Positions 35,019-45,430 of a DNA stretch of 64,000 nucleotides are shown here, one piece after another; position 1 is the stretch's first letter, and each line of letters starts with the position of its first letter. The notes under the pieces are model-generated. The model was not told the origin of the DNA. It saw only the letters and a list, made by a program, of their open reading frames with translations, and did not search any database. The position numbers were made by a program, and so were the translations under genes. Source of the stretch: Candidatus Phosphitivorax anaerolimi (GTDB taxonomy: Bacteria > Desulfobacterota > Desulfomonilia > UBA1062); NCBI GenBank assembly GCA_001896555.1, contig MPOS01000032.1:62001-126000 (forward strand), given 5' to 3'.

Positions 35019-36098
35019 TTACCTCAGTTTCAGGGTCGAGATGGCCACCAGCGCCAACAGGAGCGAGATGATCCAGAACCGCACGATGATCTTGGGTTCC
35101 GGCCATCCCTTGAGCTCGAAATGATGGTGAATGGGGGCCATCCGGAATATGCGTCTGCCCTTCGTATACTTGAAGAAGCTCACCTGCAGGATGACAGACA
35201 CCACCTCCATCACGAATATCCCTCCGACCACCACCAGCAGCACCTCTTGTTTGGTAATCAGTGCCACTGTTCCCAGGATTCCTCCCAGGCTCAACGAACC
35301 CACATCGCCCATGAACACCTGGGCGGGGTAGGCGTTGTACCAGAGGAACCCCATGCCTGCGCCCACCAGGGCGCCGAGAAAGATCGAGAGCTCTCCGACA
35401 CCGGATATGAAGGGGAACTGGAGGTATGAAGCCGCTTTGATGTTGCCTGTCACATAGGCGAAGATGAGATAGGTCGCTGCTGCGATCGTGCAGGGCCCGA
35501 TCGCCAGCCCGTCGAGTCCATCGGTGAGATTGACGGCGTTCGCACTCCCCACGATCACCAGCATGGCAAAGGGAACGTAGAAGACGCCCAAGTCGATGGA
35601 TATATTTTTAAAGAAGGGGATCACGATGGACCGGTCGAAGCCGGGTATATTGATAAGGATATACCCGATCAGCGCGGCGACGGCGAACTCCACCGCGAGC
35701 CGGAACCGTCCCGGCAAGCCCTTCATGTTTCCCTTGATGGTTTTGAGATAATCATCCACGAATCCCAAAAGCCCGAAGCTCAGCAGGATGATCATACCCA
35801 TCCAGATGTAGAGGTTCTCCAGGTCAACCCACAGAAGTGTGGACAGGACCACGGCCGAGATGATCAGGATGCCCCCCATGGTGGGTGTTCCGGACTTCCC
35901 CTGGTGAGTCTTGGGGGTATGGCCGTTGATCCGCTCCCTGAGTTTGAGCTCGGTGAGCTTCCTGATAAACCACGGGCCCAGCCACAGGCAGATGATAAGG
36001 GCGGTGATGGTGGCGTAGATCGACCGGAAGGTGATGTACTTGAATACGTTGAAGATCGCGAAGTCCGTGTGGAGTGGGTAGAGGATATGATACAGCAT
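35019..36098 (-). CDS. mraY: Phospho-MurNAc-pentapeptide translocase MraY
   Basis: Integral membrane enzyme (about ten helices, 359 residues) that transfers phospho-MurNAc-pentapeptide to undecaprenyl phosphate, forming lipid I. Conserved parts are [17 protein letters not shown] near residues 63-80, [12 protein letters not shown] near 112-124 with the Asp pair, [16 protein letters not shown] near 185-200, and [12 protein letters not shown] near 265. The C-terminal [22 protein letters not shown] includes the histidine motif. Two bases separate it from murF. Call secure. Confidence 0.97.
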   Translation of the reverse strand: MLYHILYPLHTDFAIFNVFKYITFRSIYATITALIICLWLGPWFIRKLTELKLRERINGHTPKTHQGKSGTPTMGGILIISAVVLSTLLWVDLENLYIWMGMIILLSFGLLGFVDDYLKTIKGNMKGLPGRFRLAVEFAVAALIGYILINIPGFDRSIVIPFFKNISIDLGVFYVPFAMLVIVGSANAVNLTDGLDGLAIGPCTIAAATYLIFAYVTGNIKAASYLQFPFISGVGELSIFLGALVGAGMGFLWYNAYPAQVFMGDVGSLSLGGILGTVALITKQEVLLVVVGGIFVMEVVSVILQVSFFKYTKGRRIFRMAPIHHHFELKGWPEPKIIVRFWIISLLLALVAISTLKLR

Positions 36099-36100
36099 GA

Positions 36101-37471
36101 TCAGCCCACCGCCTTGAGCCTGGTCACCACATCGTCGAGATGCAGGCCCCGGGATGCCTTGACCAGCACGGCGGCATCCCTGTCCAGCACATCGAGAAGG
36201 TGCCCAAGGATTTCTTCATGGTTCAGTGCAATGCGGACCGAGTGAGGGTCCATTCCCTGCCGGAGCGCTTCATCCGCTACGGTCCGGGCCATTTCCCCGG
36301 TGACGACGAGCCGGTCGACCCCTGCCTTGGCCACCCATTTCCCCAGCTCCGCATGCCAGTGCTCAGCCTCTTTGCCCAGCTCCAGCATATCGCCCAGTAC
36401 GGCCACCCGGTATGTATTCGGCGATTCAACGAGCACCTCAAGTGCCGCCTTCATGGAGGCCGGGTTGGCGTTGTAGGAGTCGTTGATAATGGAAACCCCC
36501 CGGTGCACGATGACCTCCGAGCGCATGCCCGGAAACCGCGCGTCCGCGATGCCGCGGGAGATCTTCTCAGGGTCGATGCCCAAAGCCAGGGCGCATGCCG
36601 CCGCGGCCAGGGCGTTGACGACATTGTGCATCCCCGGCAGCGGGACTTTCGTCCTGATCTCCCTGCCCGCCGCAGCCATCACGATCTCGGTGCCGTCCAG
36701 GCCCTGGTGGAGCACCTCCTTCAGGGTCACATCCGCCTTGCCCAGGCGGGAGTAGGTGAACCGGGCAAGGTGTGAAGGGATAACCACCTTGTCCATGTGC
36801 TCCTGGTGCGGATCAATCACGGCGAAGCCGTTTTGAGCCGTATGCGAGAAAATGGCCTGCTTCTCCCTGATGACTCCAGCGATGCTCCTGAACCCGCTTA
36901 AGTGAACCGGATTGATATTGGTGAGGATGGACGCCCGGGGGCGGACAATGGACGCAAGGCGGTCGATCTCCCCGAATCGATTCGTTCCCATCTCGATGAC
37001 CGCGAAGCGGTGCTCGTCTGAGAGACCGAGCACACTCAACGGCACGCCGATGAGATTGTTGTAGTTCTTCTCGGTCTTCAGGCAGGTTCCTTCGAGAGAG
37101 AGTATCGAGGCGCACAGCTCCTTGGTGGTGGTCTTGCCCGCCGATCCGGTGATGCCCACCACGACGGGATGATACTGGTTTCTGATGAACGCGGCGATGT
37201 CTCCCAGGGCCGCGAGCGTGTCGTCCACGGAGATGACCGTTCCCGGGCCGCGGAACCCGTCCTGCATGACCACCGCGCCGGCGGCGCCCCGCGAGAAGGC
37301 CTCGTTCACGAACGCATGTCCGTCAAATCGCTCGCCGGCAAGCGCCACGAACAGATCCCCTCGCCGGATGGTCCGTGTGTCTGTGGACACCCCGGTGAAA
37401 ACGGTCTCGGGGCTTCCGTACGCGACGGTCCCGCCGGTGCATTCGGCTGCGTCATAGGCAGCGAGCCTCAT
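36101..37471 (-). CDS. murF: UDP-MurNAc-tripeptide--D-Ala-D-Ala ligase MurF
   Basis: Adds the D-Ala-D-Ala dipeptide, completing the pentapeptide precursor. The 456-residue protein shows [18 protein letters not shown] near 27-44, the ATP loop [12 protein letters not shown] at 106-117, [11 protein letters not shown] near 190 and [11 protein letters not shown] near 330. ATG 37471 overlaps the murE stop as ATGA, with GGAGGTGAG upstream. The longer frame upstream is a shadow of murE. D-Ala-D-Ala ligase itself is not encoded in this window. Confidence 0.96.
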   Translation of the reverse strand: MRLAAYDAAECTGGTVAYGSPETVFTGVSTDTRTIRRGDLFVALAGERFDGHAFVNEAFSRGAAGAVVMQDGFRGPGTVISVDDTLAALGDIAAFIRNQYHPVVVGITGSAGKTTTKELCASILSLEGTCLKTEKNYNNLIGVPLSVLGLSDEHRFAVIEMGTNRFGEIDRLASIVRPRASILTNINPVHLSGFRSIAGVIREKQAIFSHTAQNGFAVIDPHQEHMDKVVIPSHLARFTYSRLGKADVTLKEVLHQGLDGTEIVMAAAGREIRTKVPLPGMHNVVNALAAAACALALGIDPEKISRGIADARFPGMRSEVIVHRGVSIINDSYNANPASMKAALEVLVESPNTYRVAVLGDMLELGKEAEHWHAELGKWVAKAGVDRLVVTGEMARTVADEALRQGMDPHSVRIALNHEEILGHLLDVLDRDAAVLVKASRGLHLDDVVTRLKAVG

Positions 37472-38922
37472 GGTCTGCTCACCTCCTCCAGACACTGCGC
37501 AGCGCAGACCCTGTCGTCGAAAGACAGCCTTTGCGAGCCGATGATCTGATAGGTCTCGTGGCCTTTGCCTGCAATGAGCAGACAGTCGCCGCTTTTCATC
37601 AGGCCGATCCCGAGCCGTATGGCCTTGCATCGGTCAGGCTCGACCATCAGCCTGCTCCGGTCGTCGATCCCGGCGACGATATCCTCGATGATGGCGGCCG
37701 GATCTTCGCTTCGGGGGTTGTCCGAGGTCACGATCACGACATCCGAGGCTGCAGCGGCAATGGCGCCCATCAAGGGCCTCTTTGTCCGGTCGCGATCGCC
37801 CCCGCAGCCGAATACGGAGATGAGCCTGCCCTTCGTGAACGACCTGGCCGAGGCAAGTGCATGCTGGAGGGCGTCCGGGGTGTGTGCGAAATCTACGAGA
37901 ACGGTCAGCCCCAGGCGGTTTCTCACCGGCTCCATCCTGCCCGGGACCTCCTGGAGGGCTTCGATACCGGAGACGACGGCGCTCTTGTCAATTCCCGAGG
38001 CGATGGATGCGCCTACGCAGGCCATGATGTTGTATGCGTTGACCTCCCCCATGAGCCGGCTATTGAGGTGCAGATCCCCTGCCGGGCTCGACAGGGTGAG
38101 GTGCAGGCCCTCGCTGTCGGCCCTGCATAAGCGGAGATGGATCAGGGCGCCTGCCTGTCTGCCGTAGGTGATGGCATCGGGGAGATCCCTGACGAGCCGC
38201 TTCCCGAAGGCATCGTCGATATTGATGACCGCGGCGCCCTTCAGATAGACATCGAAGAGTCTTTTCTTGGCGAGGAAATACGCCTCCATGTCCGGGTGAT
38301 AGTCGAGGTGATCCTGGCTCAGGTTCGTGAATATGCCGCAGTCGAACTTGAGCCCCATGACCCTGTCCTGATCGAGGGAATGGGAGCTCACCTCCATCAC
38401 GCAGGTATCCACGCCGGCACGTGCCATGGAGTCGAGCTGCTCGAAGAGGTCGAGCGGCCCCGGCGTCGTGATCGACGAAGTGATGCTGACGTTATGATGG
38501 CGCATGTTGATGGTGCCGATCACCCCCGGCTCTTTGCCCGCCGCCTTTAAGACCGATTCCAGGAGATAGGTGGTAGTGGTCTTGCCGTTGGTGCCGGTGA
38601 TCCCGATGAGACCCAATCTCTCCGCTTCGGGGTACAGCGCGGGCAGGAGCCTCCGCAGGGCCTCCCGGGTGTCCGGGACCTCGATGGCGGTGACGGCGTG
38701 AGAATTGGCCGTGCAGGTCCCGGGGTTGCAGAAGACCACCCTCGCGCCTGCCTTGATGGCATCTTCGATATACCGGTGGCCGTCGTCGGCGCTTCCCTTC
38801 ACTGCGATGAACGCATCACCGGGCCGGATGGACCGGGAGTTCGCCCGCAGGCGGGAAAACTCGTTGTCCGTCCCTGTGATCCGCGCTCCATCGAGGATGG
38901 CGGCTGCCTCAGATGCCTTCAT
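37468..38922 (-). CDS. murE: UDP-MurNAc-L-Ala-D-Glu:meso-DAP ligase MurE
   Basis: Adds the third stem-peptide residue. The 484-residue enzyme has SRSIRPGDAFIAVKG near 29-43, ATP loop GTNGKTTTT at 110-118, NLSQDHLDYHPDMEAYF near 205-221, and the specificity motif TSDNPRSEDP near 397-406. DNPR is the signature of meso-diaminopimelate-adding enzymes, so the murein is predicted to be of the Gram-negative type. It overlaps ftsI by 14 bases upstream and murF by four bases downstream. Confidence 0.96.
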   Translation of the reverse strand: MKASEAAAILDGARITGTDNEFSRLRANSRSIRPGDAFIAVKGSADDGHRYIEDAIKAGARVVFCNPGTCTANSHAVTAIEVPDTREALRRLLPALYPEAERLGLIGITGTNGKTTTTYLLESVLKAAGKEPGVIGTINMRHHNVSITSSITTPGPLDLFEQLDSMARAGVDTCVMEVSSHSLDQDRVMGLKFDCGIFTNLSQDHLDYHPDMEAYFLAKKRLFDVYLKGAAVINIDDAFGKRLVRDLPDAITYGRQAGALIHLRLCRADSEGLHLTLSSPAGDLHLNSRLMGEVNAYNIMACVGASIASGIDKSAVVSGIEALQEVPGRMEPVRNRLGLTVLVDFAHTPDALQHALASARSFTKGRLISVFGCGGDRDRTKRPLMGAIAAAASDVVIVTSDNPRSEDPAAIIEDIVAGIDDRSRLMVEPDRCKAIRLGIGLMKSGDCLLIAGKGHETYQIIGSQRLSFDDRVCAAQCLEEVSRP

Positions 38923-40627
38923 TACCCGTTCCCCCTTTGCTGGCCACCGTGATGCTCGGGCTGATGTCCATAATGCTGGCGCTCTTCTGTACTATCCTTT
39001 TGAACACGGGGCAAGCCACGATGCTCGCATAATAGTGGGGCCTGGGCTCGTTGATGGACACGATCACGCTCAGCCTCGGCTTCCCGCTCGCATCGATGAT
39101 GCCTCCAATGAAGGTGGTAACATAGTCGCTCTTGGAATAGGCCCCGGTCAGCCGGTCGATCTTCTGGGCCGTGCCGGTCTTTCCAAAGACCCGGTAGGTG
39201 CTCAAACTCGCAGCCTCCGCCGTGCCGCCCTTGGAGACCACGGACGAAAGGATGTCAACGATCTCCCGGGACACGGCCGGTGAGATGACCTTGCGGACAA
39301 TGACGGGCCGGGAATGCTGGACTTCGGTACCCTTGGCATCGGCCACGCGATCCACGAGGTAGGGTTTCAGGAGCATGCCGCCGTTGATCATGGCGTTGAA
39401 TGCTGTGATGAGCTGGATGCCGGTCACGGCAAAGCCGTGGCCGAAGGAAATGGCGGCCTTGTCCACACTGGTCCATGTCCTTGGCTCACTGACCAGCCCG
39501 CCGGGCTCGCCCGGGAACTCGATGCCCGTGGGGCTTAAGAGACCGAAGAGATCCATGCATGCATACATGTCGGCCGCCCTGACCGGGTCGAGGAGTTTTA
39601 CCATGCCGATATTGCTCGAGAACTTGATGATATCCCTGACCGGAAGCCACCCGTACTTTTCGTGATCATTGAAGACGACCCGGTGATAGGTGAATCTGCC
39701 TTCTTCGCAGAAAACCCTCTGGCCCGGATTCATGAGGCCGTTTTCCATTCCCCAGCCGACCCACATGGGTTTGATGACCGATCCGGGCTCGAAGCGGTCC
39801 ACCACGGCCCGGTTCTTGTGACCCTGCAGGTTTTTGTACGAGCCCGTGTTGGGATTGAAGCTCGGATAGGAGGCCATGGCGTAGATTTCCCCGGTGGTGG
39901 GGTTGGTGATGATGACGAAGCCCGAGGCGGCCTTGTTTTCCTTGACTGCGCGCTCGAGCTCGGAAAAGGCGATGTACTGGAGCCTGCGGTCGATGGTGAG
40001 CCAGATCGTGGAGCCGTCCTTGGCCTCGTCGGGAGAGAGCCCGCGGGCGTAGATAATCCTTCCGAACCCGTCCTTGCGGACATCGATGTGCCTGGGTTTG
40101 CCCTGGAGGATCCCGTCGTAGAGAAGTTCAAGGCCTTCGAGGCCCTGGCCGTCTATGCCGACCAGTCCCAGTACGTTCGCCATGGATTCGCCTTCGGGGT
40201 AGAATCGCTTGGGCTCGTTGTAGTAGCCGATGCCTTTTATGTTCAGCGCCTCCACCTTCGCCACTTCATCAGGCGAAACATGGCGTTTGATCCAGACGAA
40301 ATACTTCTCGGACTGAAGCTTTTTTTTCAGGGAGTGCTCGTTGATTTTCAGCGCTCGTGCCAGCTTTGCGGCAGCCGATGCGGGGTTGTCGATGAGCCGT
40401 GGGTTCGCTGCGATGGACTTCACCTCCAGGCTGATGGCCAGCGGCTGCCCGCTCTTGTCATATACCGTGCCCCGGTATGAGCTCAGCTTGACGTCGTGGT
40501 CGAATTTCTTGTGGGCGCGGGATATGATGGCATCGGGGTTGACGATCTGGAGATAGAAGGCCCGCGACCCTATGGCCGCCAGAAGAACGATGATCAGGAT
40601 CCGCACAGCCTTTACTCGTCCAGCCAT
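38909..40627 (-). CDS. ftsI: Septal transpeptidase FtsI (PBP3, class B PBP)
   Basis: Cross-links septal murein. After ATG 40627 a short basic segment and a membrane helix (ILIIVLLAAIGSRAFYLQIV) lead into the PBP dimerisation domain and a transpeptidase domain. The catalytic Ser is in RFEPGSVIKP near residue 280, SSNIGMVKL near 336 gives the SxN motif, and FGKTGTAQK near 482 gives KTG. The protein ends about 90 residues later, with no PASTA domain. The start overlaps ftsL by 16 bases; the long upstream frame is a shadow of ftsL and rsmH. 572 residues. Confidence 0.95.
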   Translation of the reverse strand: MAGRVKAVRILIIVLLAAIGSRAFYLQIVNPDAIISRAHKKFDHDVKLSSYRGTVYDKSGQPLAISLEVKSIAANPRLIDNPASAAAKLARALKINEHSLKKKLQSEKYFVWIKRHVSPDEVAKVEALNIKGIGYYNEPKRFYPEGESMANVLGLVGIDGQGLEGLELLYDGILQGKPRHIDVRKDGFGRIIYARGLSPDEAKDGSTIWLTIDRRLQYIAFSELERAVKENKAASGFVIITNPTTGEIYAMASYPSFNPNTGSYKNLQGHKNRAVVDRFEPGSVIKPMWVGWGMENGLMNPGQRVFCEEGRFTYHRVVFNDHEKYGWLPVRDIIKFSSNIGMVKLLDPVRAADMYACMDLFGLLSPTGIEFPGEPGGLVSEPRTWTSVDKAAISFGHGFAVTGIQLITAFNAMINGGMLLKPYLVDRVADAKGTEVQHSRPVIVRKVISPAVSREIVDILSSVVSKGGTAEAASLSTYRVFGKTGTAQKIDRLTGAYSKSDYVTTFIGGIIDASGKPRLSVIVSINEPRPHYYASIVACPVFKRIVQKSASIMDISPSITVASKGGTGNEGI

Positions 40628-40902
40628 AGGTACACCACCTGTTCGGGGCTGGGCGATTTCATCCCCAGTTTGTTTTTCGCGATCTCTTCGAGCCTCCGGG
40701 AGCTCTTGAGGGTGGATATCTCCAGTTTCAGCGATTTGTTCTCGCTCAGGAGATGCTCCTGCTCTGTCTGCTCGGCCGTTATGGCGTAGCCGAGCTCCGT
40801 GGCAATGTGCCGGGTCCAGATGTGGAAGAACGCCCATGCCGTGAAAAAGGAGAGCATGATGAGAAAGGCGGGCAGGATGTCCACAATGTCGCGGGCTTTC
40901 AT
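40612..40902 (-). CDS. ftsL: Cell division protein FtsL
   Basis: A 96-residue bitopic protein: short cytoplasmic start, membrane helix (ILPAFLIMLSFFTAWAFFHIW) near residues 8-28, then a heptad-rich coiled coil (QTEQEHLLSENKSLKLEIST) and the tail RLEEIAKNKLGMKSPSPEQVVYL. FtsL activates the FtsW-FtsI complex together with FtsQ and FtsB. It overlaps rsmH by four bases (ATGA) and ftsI by 16. Sequence conservation of FtsL is low; position between rsmH and ftsI clinches it. Confidence 0.92.
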   Translation of the reverse strand: MKARDIVDILPAFLIMLSFFTAWAFFHIWTRHIATELGYAITAEQTEQEHLLSENKSLKLEISTLKSSRRLEEIAKNKLGMKSPSPEQVVYLWLDE

Positions 40903-41822
40903 GAGAGCCTCCTGGCCGCTCGCAGGCGGGCGCTCCGAGACCGCGGGTTGTTCCTGACCTCTTCTTCTGAAGGGGTGATGGACTTGCGGGTGATAGGCTT
41001 GAGCAGGCGCGGCTCTTCAGGCGCGGGGGCGGGCAACCCCCGGGGATAGACAAAGCGTTCCGGCGTGCCGGCAAAAAAGCGCTTCACGATGCGGTCTTCG
41101 AGCGAGTGGAAGGATATGATCGCGATCACGCCGCCTGGGGCCAGCAGCGATGCCGCCTTGGGGAGAAAGCTCTGAAGGTTTTCGATTTCCTGATTGACCT
41201 CCATGCGGATGGCCTGGAAGGTCTTGGTGGCCGGGTGGATCTTCTTCGGCCAGAAGCGTCTTGGGATGGCTGATGACACGATCCCGGCGAGTTCTGTGGT
41301 GGATTTCACCGGGCGGGACTCCACGATGCGCTGCGCGATGCGCGGGGCAAAGCGCTCTTCACCGTAGGTGCGGATCAGGGAGGCGAGCCGGTGCCCGTCA
41401 TAGGCGTTCACCACGGTATCCGCACTCAGCCTATTCTTGGTGGAGAACCTCATGTCCAGAGGTCCCTGCCTCAAAAAAGAAAACCCTCGATCAGGATCAT
41501 CGAGGGCAGCCGATGACATCCCCAAATCCAGCAGGACCCCATCGAGATTTTTCCATCCCAGCATTGCGCATATCCTGTCAATTTCAGTGAAATTACCCTG
41601 GAAAATACATACCCTGTCCGCATAATCCGCCAGCGACTCCTTGAGCCTTGAGACGGCAGTCTCATCGAGATCGGCGCCTGCGAGCCGCCCGTCGGGTGCG
41701 CTCTTCTCGAGAATGGCCCGGGCGTGACCGCCATACCCCAGAGTGCCGTCAAAGTATCGACCGCCGCGATGCGGCATCATCACCTCCAGGACCTCGCTGA
41801 GGAGTACCGGCACGTGCTGCAT
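40899..41822 (-). CDS. rsmH: 16S rRNA m4C1402 methyltransferase RsmH (MraW)
   Basis: SAM-dependent enzyme that methylates N4 of C1402 in the ribosomal P site. The 307-residue protein starts MQHVPVLLSEVLEVM, has the SAM motif DGTLGYGGHARAILE near 24-38, VLLDLGMSSAALDDPDRGFSF near 95-115, and a C-terminal FHSLEDRIVKRFF near 245 with ITPSEEEVRNNPRSRSARLR at the end. It lies four bases after mraZ. All family motifs are present. Confidence 0.97.
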   Translation of the reverse strand: MQHVPVLLSEVLEVMMPHRGGRYFDGTLGYGGHARAILEKSAPDGRLAGADLDETAVSRLKESLADYADRVCIFQGNFTEIDRICAMLGWKNLDGVLLDLGMSSAALDDPDRGFSFLRQGPLDMRFSTKNRLSADTVVNAYDGHRLASLIRTYGEERFAPRIAQRIVESRPVKSTTELAGIVSSAIPRRFWPKKIHPATKTFQAIRMEVNQEIENLQSFLPKAASLLAPGGVIAIISFHSLEDRIVKRFFAGTPERFVYPRGLPAPAPEEPRLLKPITRKSITPSEEEVRNNPRSRSARLRAARRLS

Positions 41823-41826
41823 AGAC

Positions 41827-42270
41827 CTACAGACCCAGCTCGGCGAGTTCCGTCCTCAAGCTCTCAGGATCTTTCAGGGCATCCTTCATATATGCTTCGT
41901 ATATCTCGATGTCCCAGATCTCGAAGCGGTCTACGATTCCCACGATGAGGCACTTCTTTTTGAGGTCGGCATAGTCGCGCAGGCTGGCGGGAACGAGGAT
42001 CCGGCCCTGAGAATCGATCTGGCACTCCTCGGCGGAACCCATGACATGCCGTTTGAAGATGATATCCGCTTTTCGGACCGTGGACAGGGAGGAGGCCTTT
42101 CTCTCCATCTTTTCCCAATCTTCATAGGCAAAGGCCATGAGGCATTTATCAAGGCTTTTCGTGATGATGAGATGGTCGGTGTTCCACTGACTGAGCACAT
42201 CCCGGAACTTCGATGGAATGCTCAACCGGCCCTTCTCGTTTATGGAATTTACGTAATGCCCTTTAAACAC
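41827..42270 (-). CDS. mraZ: Transcriptional regulator/division-cluster protein MraZ
   Basis: MraZ forms rings and represses the dcw promoter in the bacteria where it has been tested. A GTG at 42270 gives MFKGHYVNSINEKGRLSIP, the normal family N-terminus, with 147 residues; an ATG at 42315 would add 15 residues that overlap the promoter-proximal DNA. Two SpoVT/AbrB-like halves are visible, the second with GSAEECQIDSQGRILVPASL near 75-95. It is the first gene of the cluster, four bases before rsmH. Confidence 0.94.
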   Translation of the reverse strand: MFKGHYVNSINEKGRLSIPSKFRDVLSQWNTDHLIITKSLDKCLMAFAYEDWEKMERKASSLSTVRKADIIFKRHVMGSAEECQIDSQGRILVPASLRDYADLKKKCLIVGIVDRFEIWDIEIYEAYMKDALKDPESLRTELAELGL

Positions 42271-42298
42271 CTTCGCCCCCAAGGTCCACTGACACCAA

Positions 42299-42426
42299 AT
42301 GGCACTTTTTGACATATATATGAAGACCTTCCCGGTGTCAATATCTTCTTCGGGAAAGTGTGGTATAAAATTTAGTAGAAAAAACTAATTATTATAGGTA
42401 TAATTTACCAAGGCAAAAAGTGCCAT
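42299..42426. repeat. 13-bp perfect inverted repeat spanning the mraZ/kinase promoter region
   Basis: ATGGCACTTTTTG at 42299-42311 is exactly complementary to CAAAAAGTGCCAT at 42414-42426. The left arm lies right after the -10 of the mraZ promoter and the right arm just after a TATAAT at 42399-42404 reading toward the kinase gene. A third AAAGTG occurs at 42355-42360. The arrangement suggests operator sites near the start points of two divergent promoters. Confidence 0.65.
42313..42341 (-). promoter_or_regulatory. Sigma70-type promoter of the dcw cluster
   Basis: On the minus strand TTGACA (42341-42336) is separated by 17 bases from TATATG (42318-42313). Transcription would start near 42306, about 36 bases before the GTG of mraZ. 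The -35 is a perfect consensus match. Confidence 0.75.
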
Positions 42427-42472
42427 AAGGTGATCAAATTCTTCTGGGGGTTTTTAAGAGTTGCCGGTTACT

Positions 42473-43462
42473 ATGAACGACCTGCTTGACACGCACGCAG
42501 CCGAGGTGCTCGAGGTTTTGTCCGTGGGGATCATGCTGGCGGATGAGACCGGGGCCGTTTCCTACGCGAACAGGGCCGCCCTGGAGTGCCTGTGCATCGA
42601 ACGCGAGGGCTTGAAGGAGATCAATATCAGGGGCATGTTCCGGCAGAACGCGGGGAAGAAAGATATCATGCTCCGCACCAAAGGCAAAGACCGGATAACC
42701 GTCAGGCTGAACAGGATAACCCTCTCCGGCGGATGTTCCGTGGTTGTCCTGACCGATATCACCGAGATCCACCAGCTCGAGCAGGAACTCCTGAAGATGG
42801 ACAAGCTCGCCACCGTGGGCGAGCTGACCTCGGGCATCGCCCACGAGATACGCAACCCCCTTGCCGGCATCAAGACCACAGCCCAGGCGCTTAAGGGGGA
42901 AATACCGGACAACGATCACCGCGTCGCCTACATATCCCGGATCATTGTCGAGATCGACCGGCTCAACAAGCTGCTGCTCAACTTTTTCGACTTCGCCAAG
43001 CCCAAGGATCTGAATGTACAGGCGTGCGATCTCAAGAGGGTGATCGAGGACACCGTGTTTTTGATGCAGGACAGTGCCCTGCGGAATCATGTCCAGGTCA
43101 TGGAGTTCTATCCGCCCGGCCAGATCAGTATCCGGGCCGATTCGGACCTGCTGCAGCAGGTGCTCATGAACGTGTTCATCAATGCCGTACAGGCCATGCA
43201 CTCAGGCGGCAGGATGGAGGTCCATCTGGCGGATAAGGGGTCCCAGGTCGAGATAATTGTCAAGGATACCGGCAAGGGTATCCCGGAAAACATCCGCAAC
43301 CGGATCTTCGACCCTTTTTTCACCACCAAACCCAAGGGGATCGGGCTCGGTCTCTCCATCTCATACCGGCTCGTCAAGATGCACTCGGGAAACATCTCGT
43401 TTGCCACCGGGCCCCGGGGAACCACCTTCACCATCACCCTGCCGAAAGAGGTGGCAATGTGA
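42473..43462 (+). CDS. NtrB-like PAS sensor histidine kinase
   Basis: A 329-residue cytoplasmic kinase. A PAS domain (VLEVLSVGIMLADETGAVSY) spans residues 10-110. The HisKA domain has the phospho-acceptor His in TSGIAHEIRNPLAGIK near 120. The HATPase domain has NVFINAVQAM, VKDTGKGIPENI, FDPFFTTKPKGIGLGLSIS and GTTFTITLP. This layout is that of NtrB/AtoS-type kinases that usually serve sigma54 activators, but no such regulator is adjacent. ATG 42473 is used; a TTG at 42461 is an alternative and neither has a clear ribosome site. It is divergent from the dcw cluster and shares its regulatory DNA. Confidence 0.85.
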   Translation: MNDLLDTHAAEVLEVLSVGIMLADETGAVSYANRAALECLCIEREGLKEINIRGMFRQNAGKKDIMLRTKGKDRITVRLNRITLSGGCSVVVLTDITEIHQLEQELLKMDKLATVGELTSGIAHEIRNPLAGIKTTAQALKGEIPDNDHRVAYISRIIVEIDRLNKLLLNFFDFAKPKDLNVQACDLKRVIEDTVFLMQDSALRNHVQVMEFYPPGQISIRADSDLLQQVLMNVFINAVQAMHSGGRMEVHLADKGSQVEIIVKDTGKGIPENIRNRIFDPFFTTKPKGIGLGLSISYRLVKMHSGNISFATGPRGTTFTITLPKEVAM

Positions 43463-43574
43463 GGGGAAGTGATGATACTTAGGAAGGGGATCGTAATCCG
43501 GGGCTGAGAGAAGGAACAGGGGCGAGAGAAGGGATGCGCCCCTTACCCGATATTCAAGATCAGGAGGACAGTAA

Positions 43575-44274
<700 letters not shown>

Positions 44275-44288
<14 letters not shown>

Positions 44289-44688
44289 ACCCGGACCAGG
44301 CAAGCCCGTATCGGAGATCAACGTCACTCCGCTGGTGGACGTGATGCTCGTGCTCCTGATCATCTTCATGGTCTCGGCCCCCATGATGAAGGAGGGCATG
44401 AAGGTGGATCTGCCCGAGGCCGAGGCCAGGGCGCTCCAGACCCAGGACCAGGATCTCACGATCACGATCAACCAGGACAGGACCCTGGATATCAACGGGT
44501 CTGCCATCGACCTGGTCAGGCTCGATGTGATCCTGGAGCAGATACGGGAGCAGCGCGGGGTGGAGAGCGTCTATCTCCAGGCCGACAAGTCAATTCCCTA
44601 CGGTTATGTGGTGGAGGTCATGTCGCTCATCCGCTCCACCGGGCTCACCAAGATCGGGCTGGTGACGCAACCGCCGACAAAGAAATAG
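44275..44688 (+). CDS. tolR: Tol-Pal energising subunit TolR
   Basis: A 137-residue ExbD/TolR protein: one N-terminal membrane helix near residues 17-38 bearing the essential Asp in VTPLVDVMLVLLIIFMVSAP, then a periplasmic domain with DLPEAEARALQTQD and VYLQADKSIPYGYVVEVMSLIRSTG. It forms the ion-conducting stator with TolQ. The start at 44275 lies inside the end of tolQ behind AGAGG. Two bases separate it from the next gene. Confidence 0.95.
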
Positions 44689-44689
44689 C

Positions 44690-45430
44690 ATGAAGAGATT
44701 GAGCGGATACACCGGGATTTCACTCCTGGCCCATTTCCTTTTTATCCTGGCGCTGGTGGATGTGAGCTTTTCGCCCCGGGACGACCTGTCCGCCTTCGAT
44801 GTCTACGAGGTGGACATCGTGACCTCGGTCCCTTCGGCAGGGAAGGCTGCCCTTTCCCAGGGCACGGCCACTTCCGGGCAGTCCTCGACCAAGAAATACG
44901 TATATCACAAGGGAAGCGATCAGAGCGGCATCAGCGGCATCAGGAAAGAACAGGGACCAAAAGAGAAAGCGCCGGAGCTCACCGCCAAGGACCTGGAGCC
45001 GCTTGAGGTGAAGGAGCAGGAGAGAGCGTGGGACGATACAGGGCCTGAAGCCGCGGCTGGCGGGCCCCCTCCCGATACCGGAGGCACCTCGCCGGGCAGG
45101 CTCGGCAGAGGCCCCGGCGAGTCGTCGAATCTGGTGAGTGTATGGAAAGCCCAGGTGAAGATGGTGGTGGACAGTGTGTGGAAGACCCCCCCGGAGATTT
45201 CTGTGATGGACACCTCGCTCAAGACCACCTATCTCCTGAAGATATCCCGTGGCGGCGAGCTGCTGGACAAGAAACTCCTCATCTCGTCGGGAAACGGTCC
45301 CTTCGACCGCTCGGTGCACTTGGCGCTCAGCAGCGTAAGCAAGCTTCCGCAGCCGCCTCTCATCCTCATTGCCGGACAGAGCAGCGTGGAGGTCACCATG
45401 TCGTTCACCCCGCCCAAAGGAGTCAGATAG
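44690..45430 (+). CDS. tolA: TolA/TonB-like energy-transducing protein
   Basis: A 246-residue protein with an N-terminal membrane helix (GISLLAHFLFILALVDVSFS), a low-complexity Pro/Gly/Lys/Glu periplasmic linker near 50-150, and a C-terminal domain (WKAQVKMVVDSVWKTPPEI through FDRSVHLALSSVSKLPQPP) of the TonB/TolA C-terminal type. It should span the periplasm and contact Pal or TolB. The position between tolR and tolB supports TolA; sequence similarity to E. coli TolA is weak and the linker is much shorter, so the symbol rests mainly on context. Confidence 0.82.
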   Translation: MKRLSGYTGISLLAHFLFILALVDVSFSPRDDLSAFDVYEVDIVTSVPSAGKAALSQGTATSGQSSTKKYVYHKGSDQSGISGIRKEQGPKEKAPELTAKDLEPLEVKEQERAWDDTGPEAAAGGPPPDTGGTSPGRLGRGPGESSNLVSVWKAQVKMVVDSVWKTPPEISVMDTSLKTTYLLKISRGGELLDKKLLISSGNGPFDRSVHLALSSVSKLPQPPLILIAGQSSVEVTMSFTPPKGVR

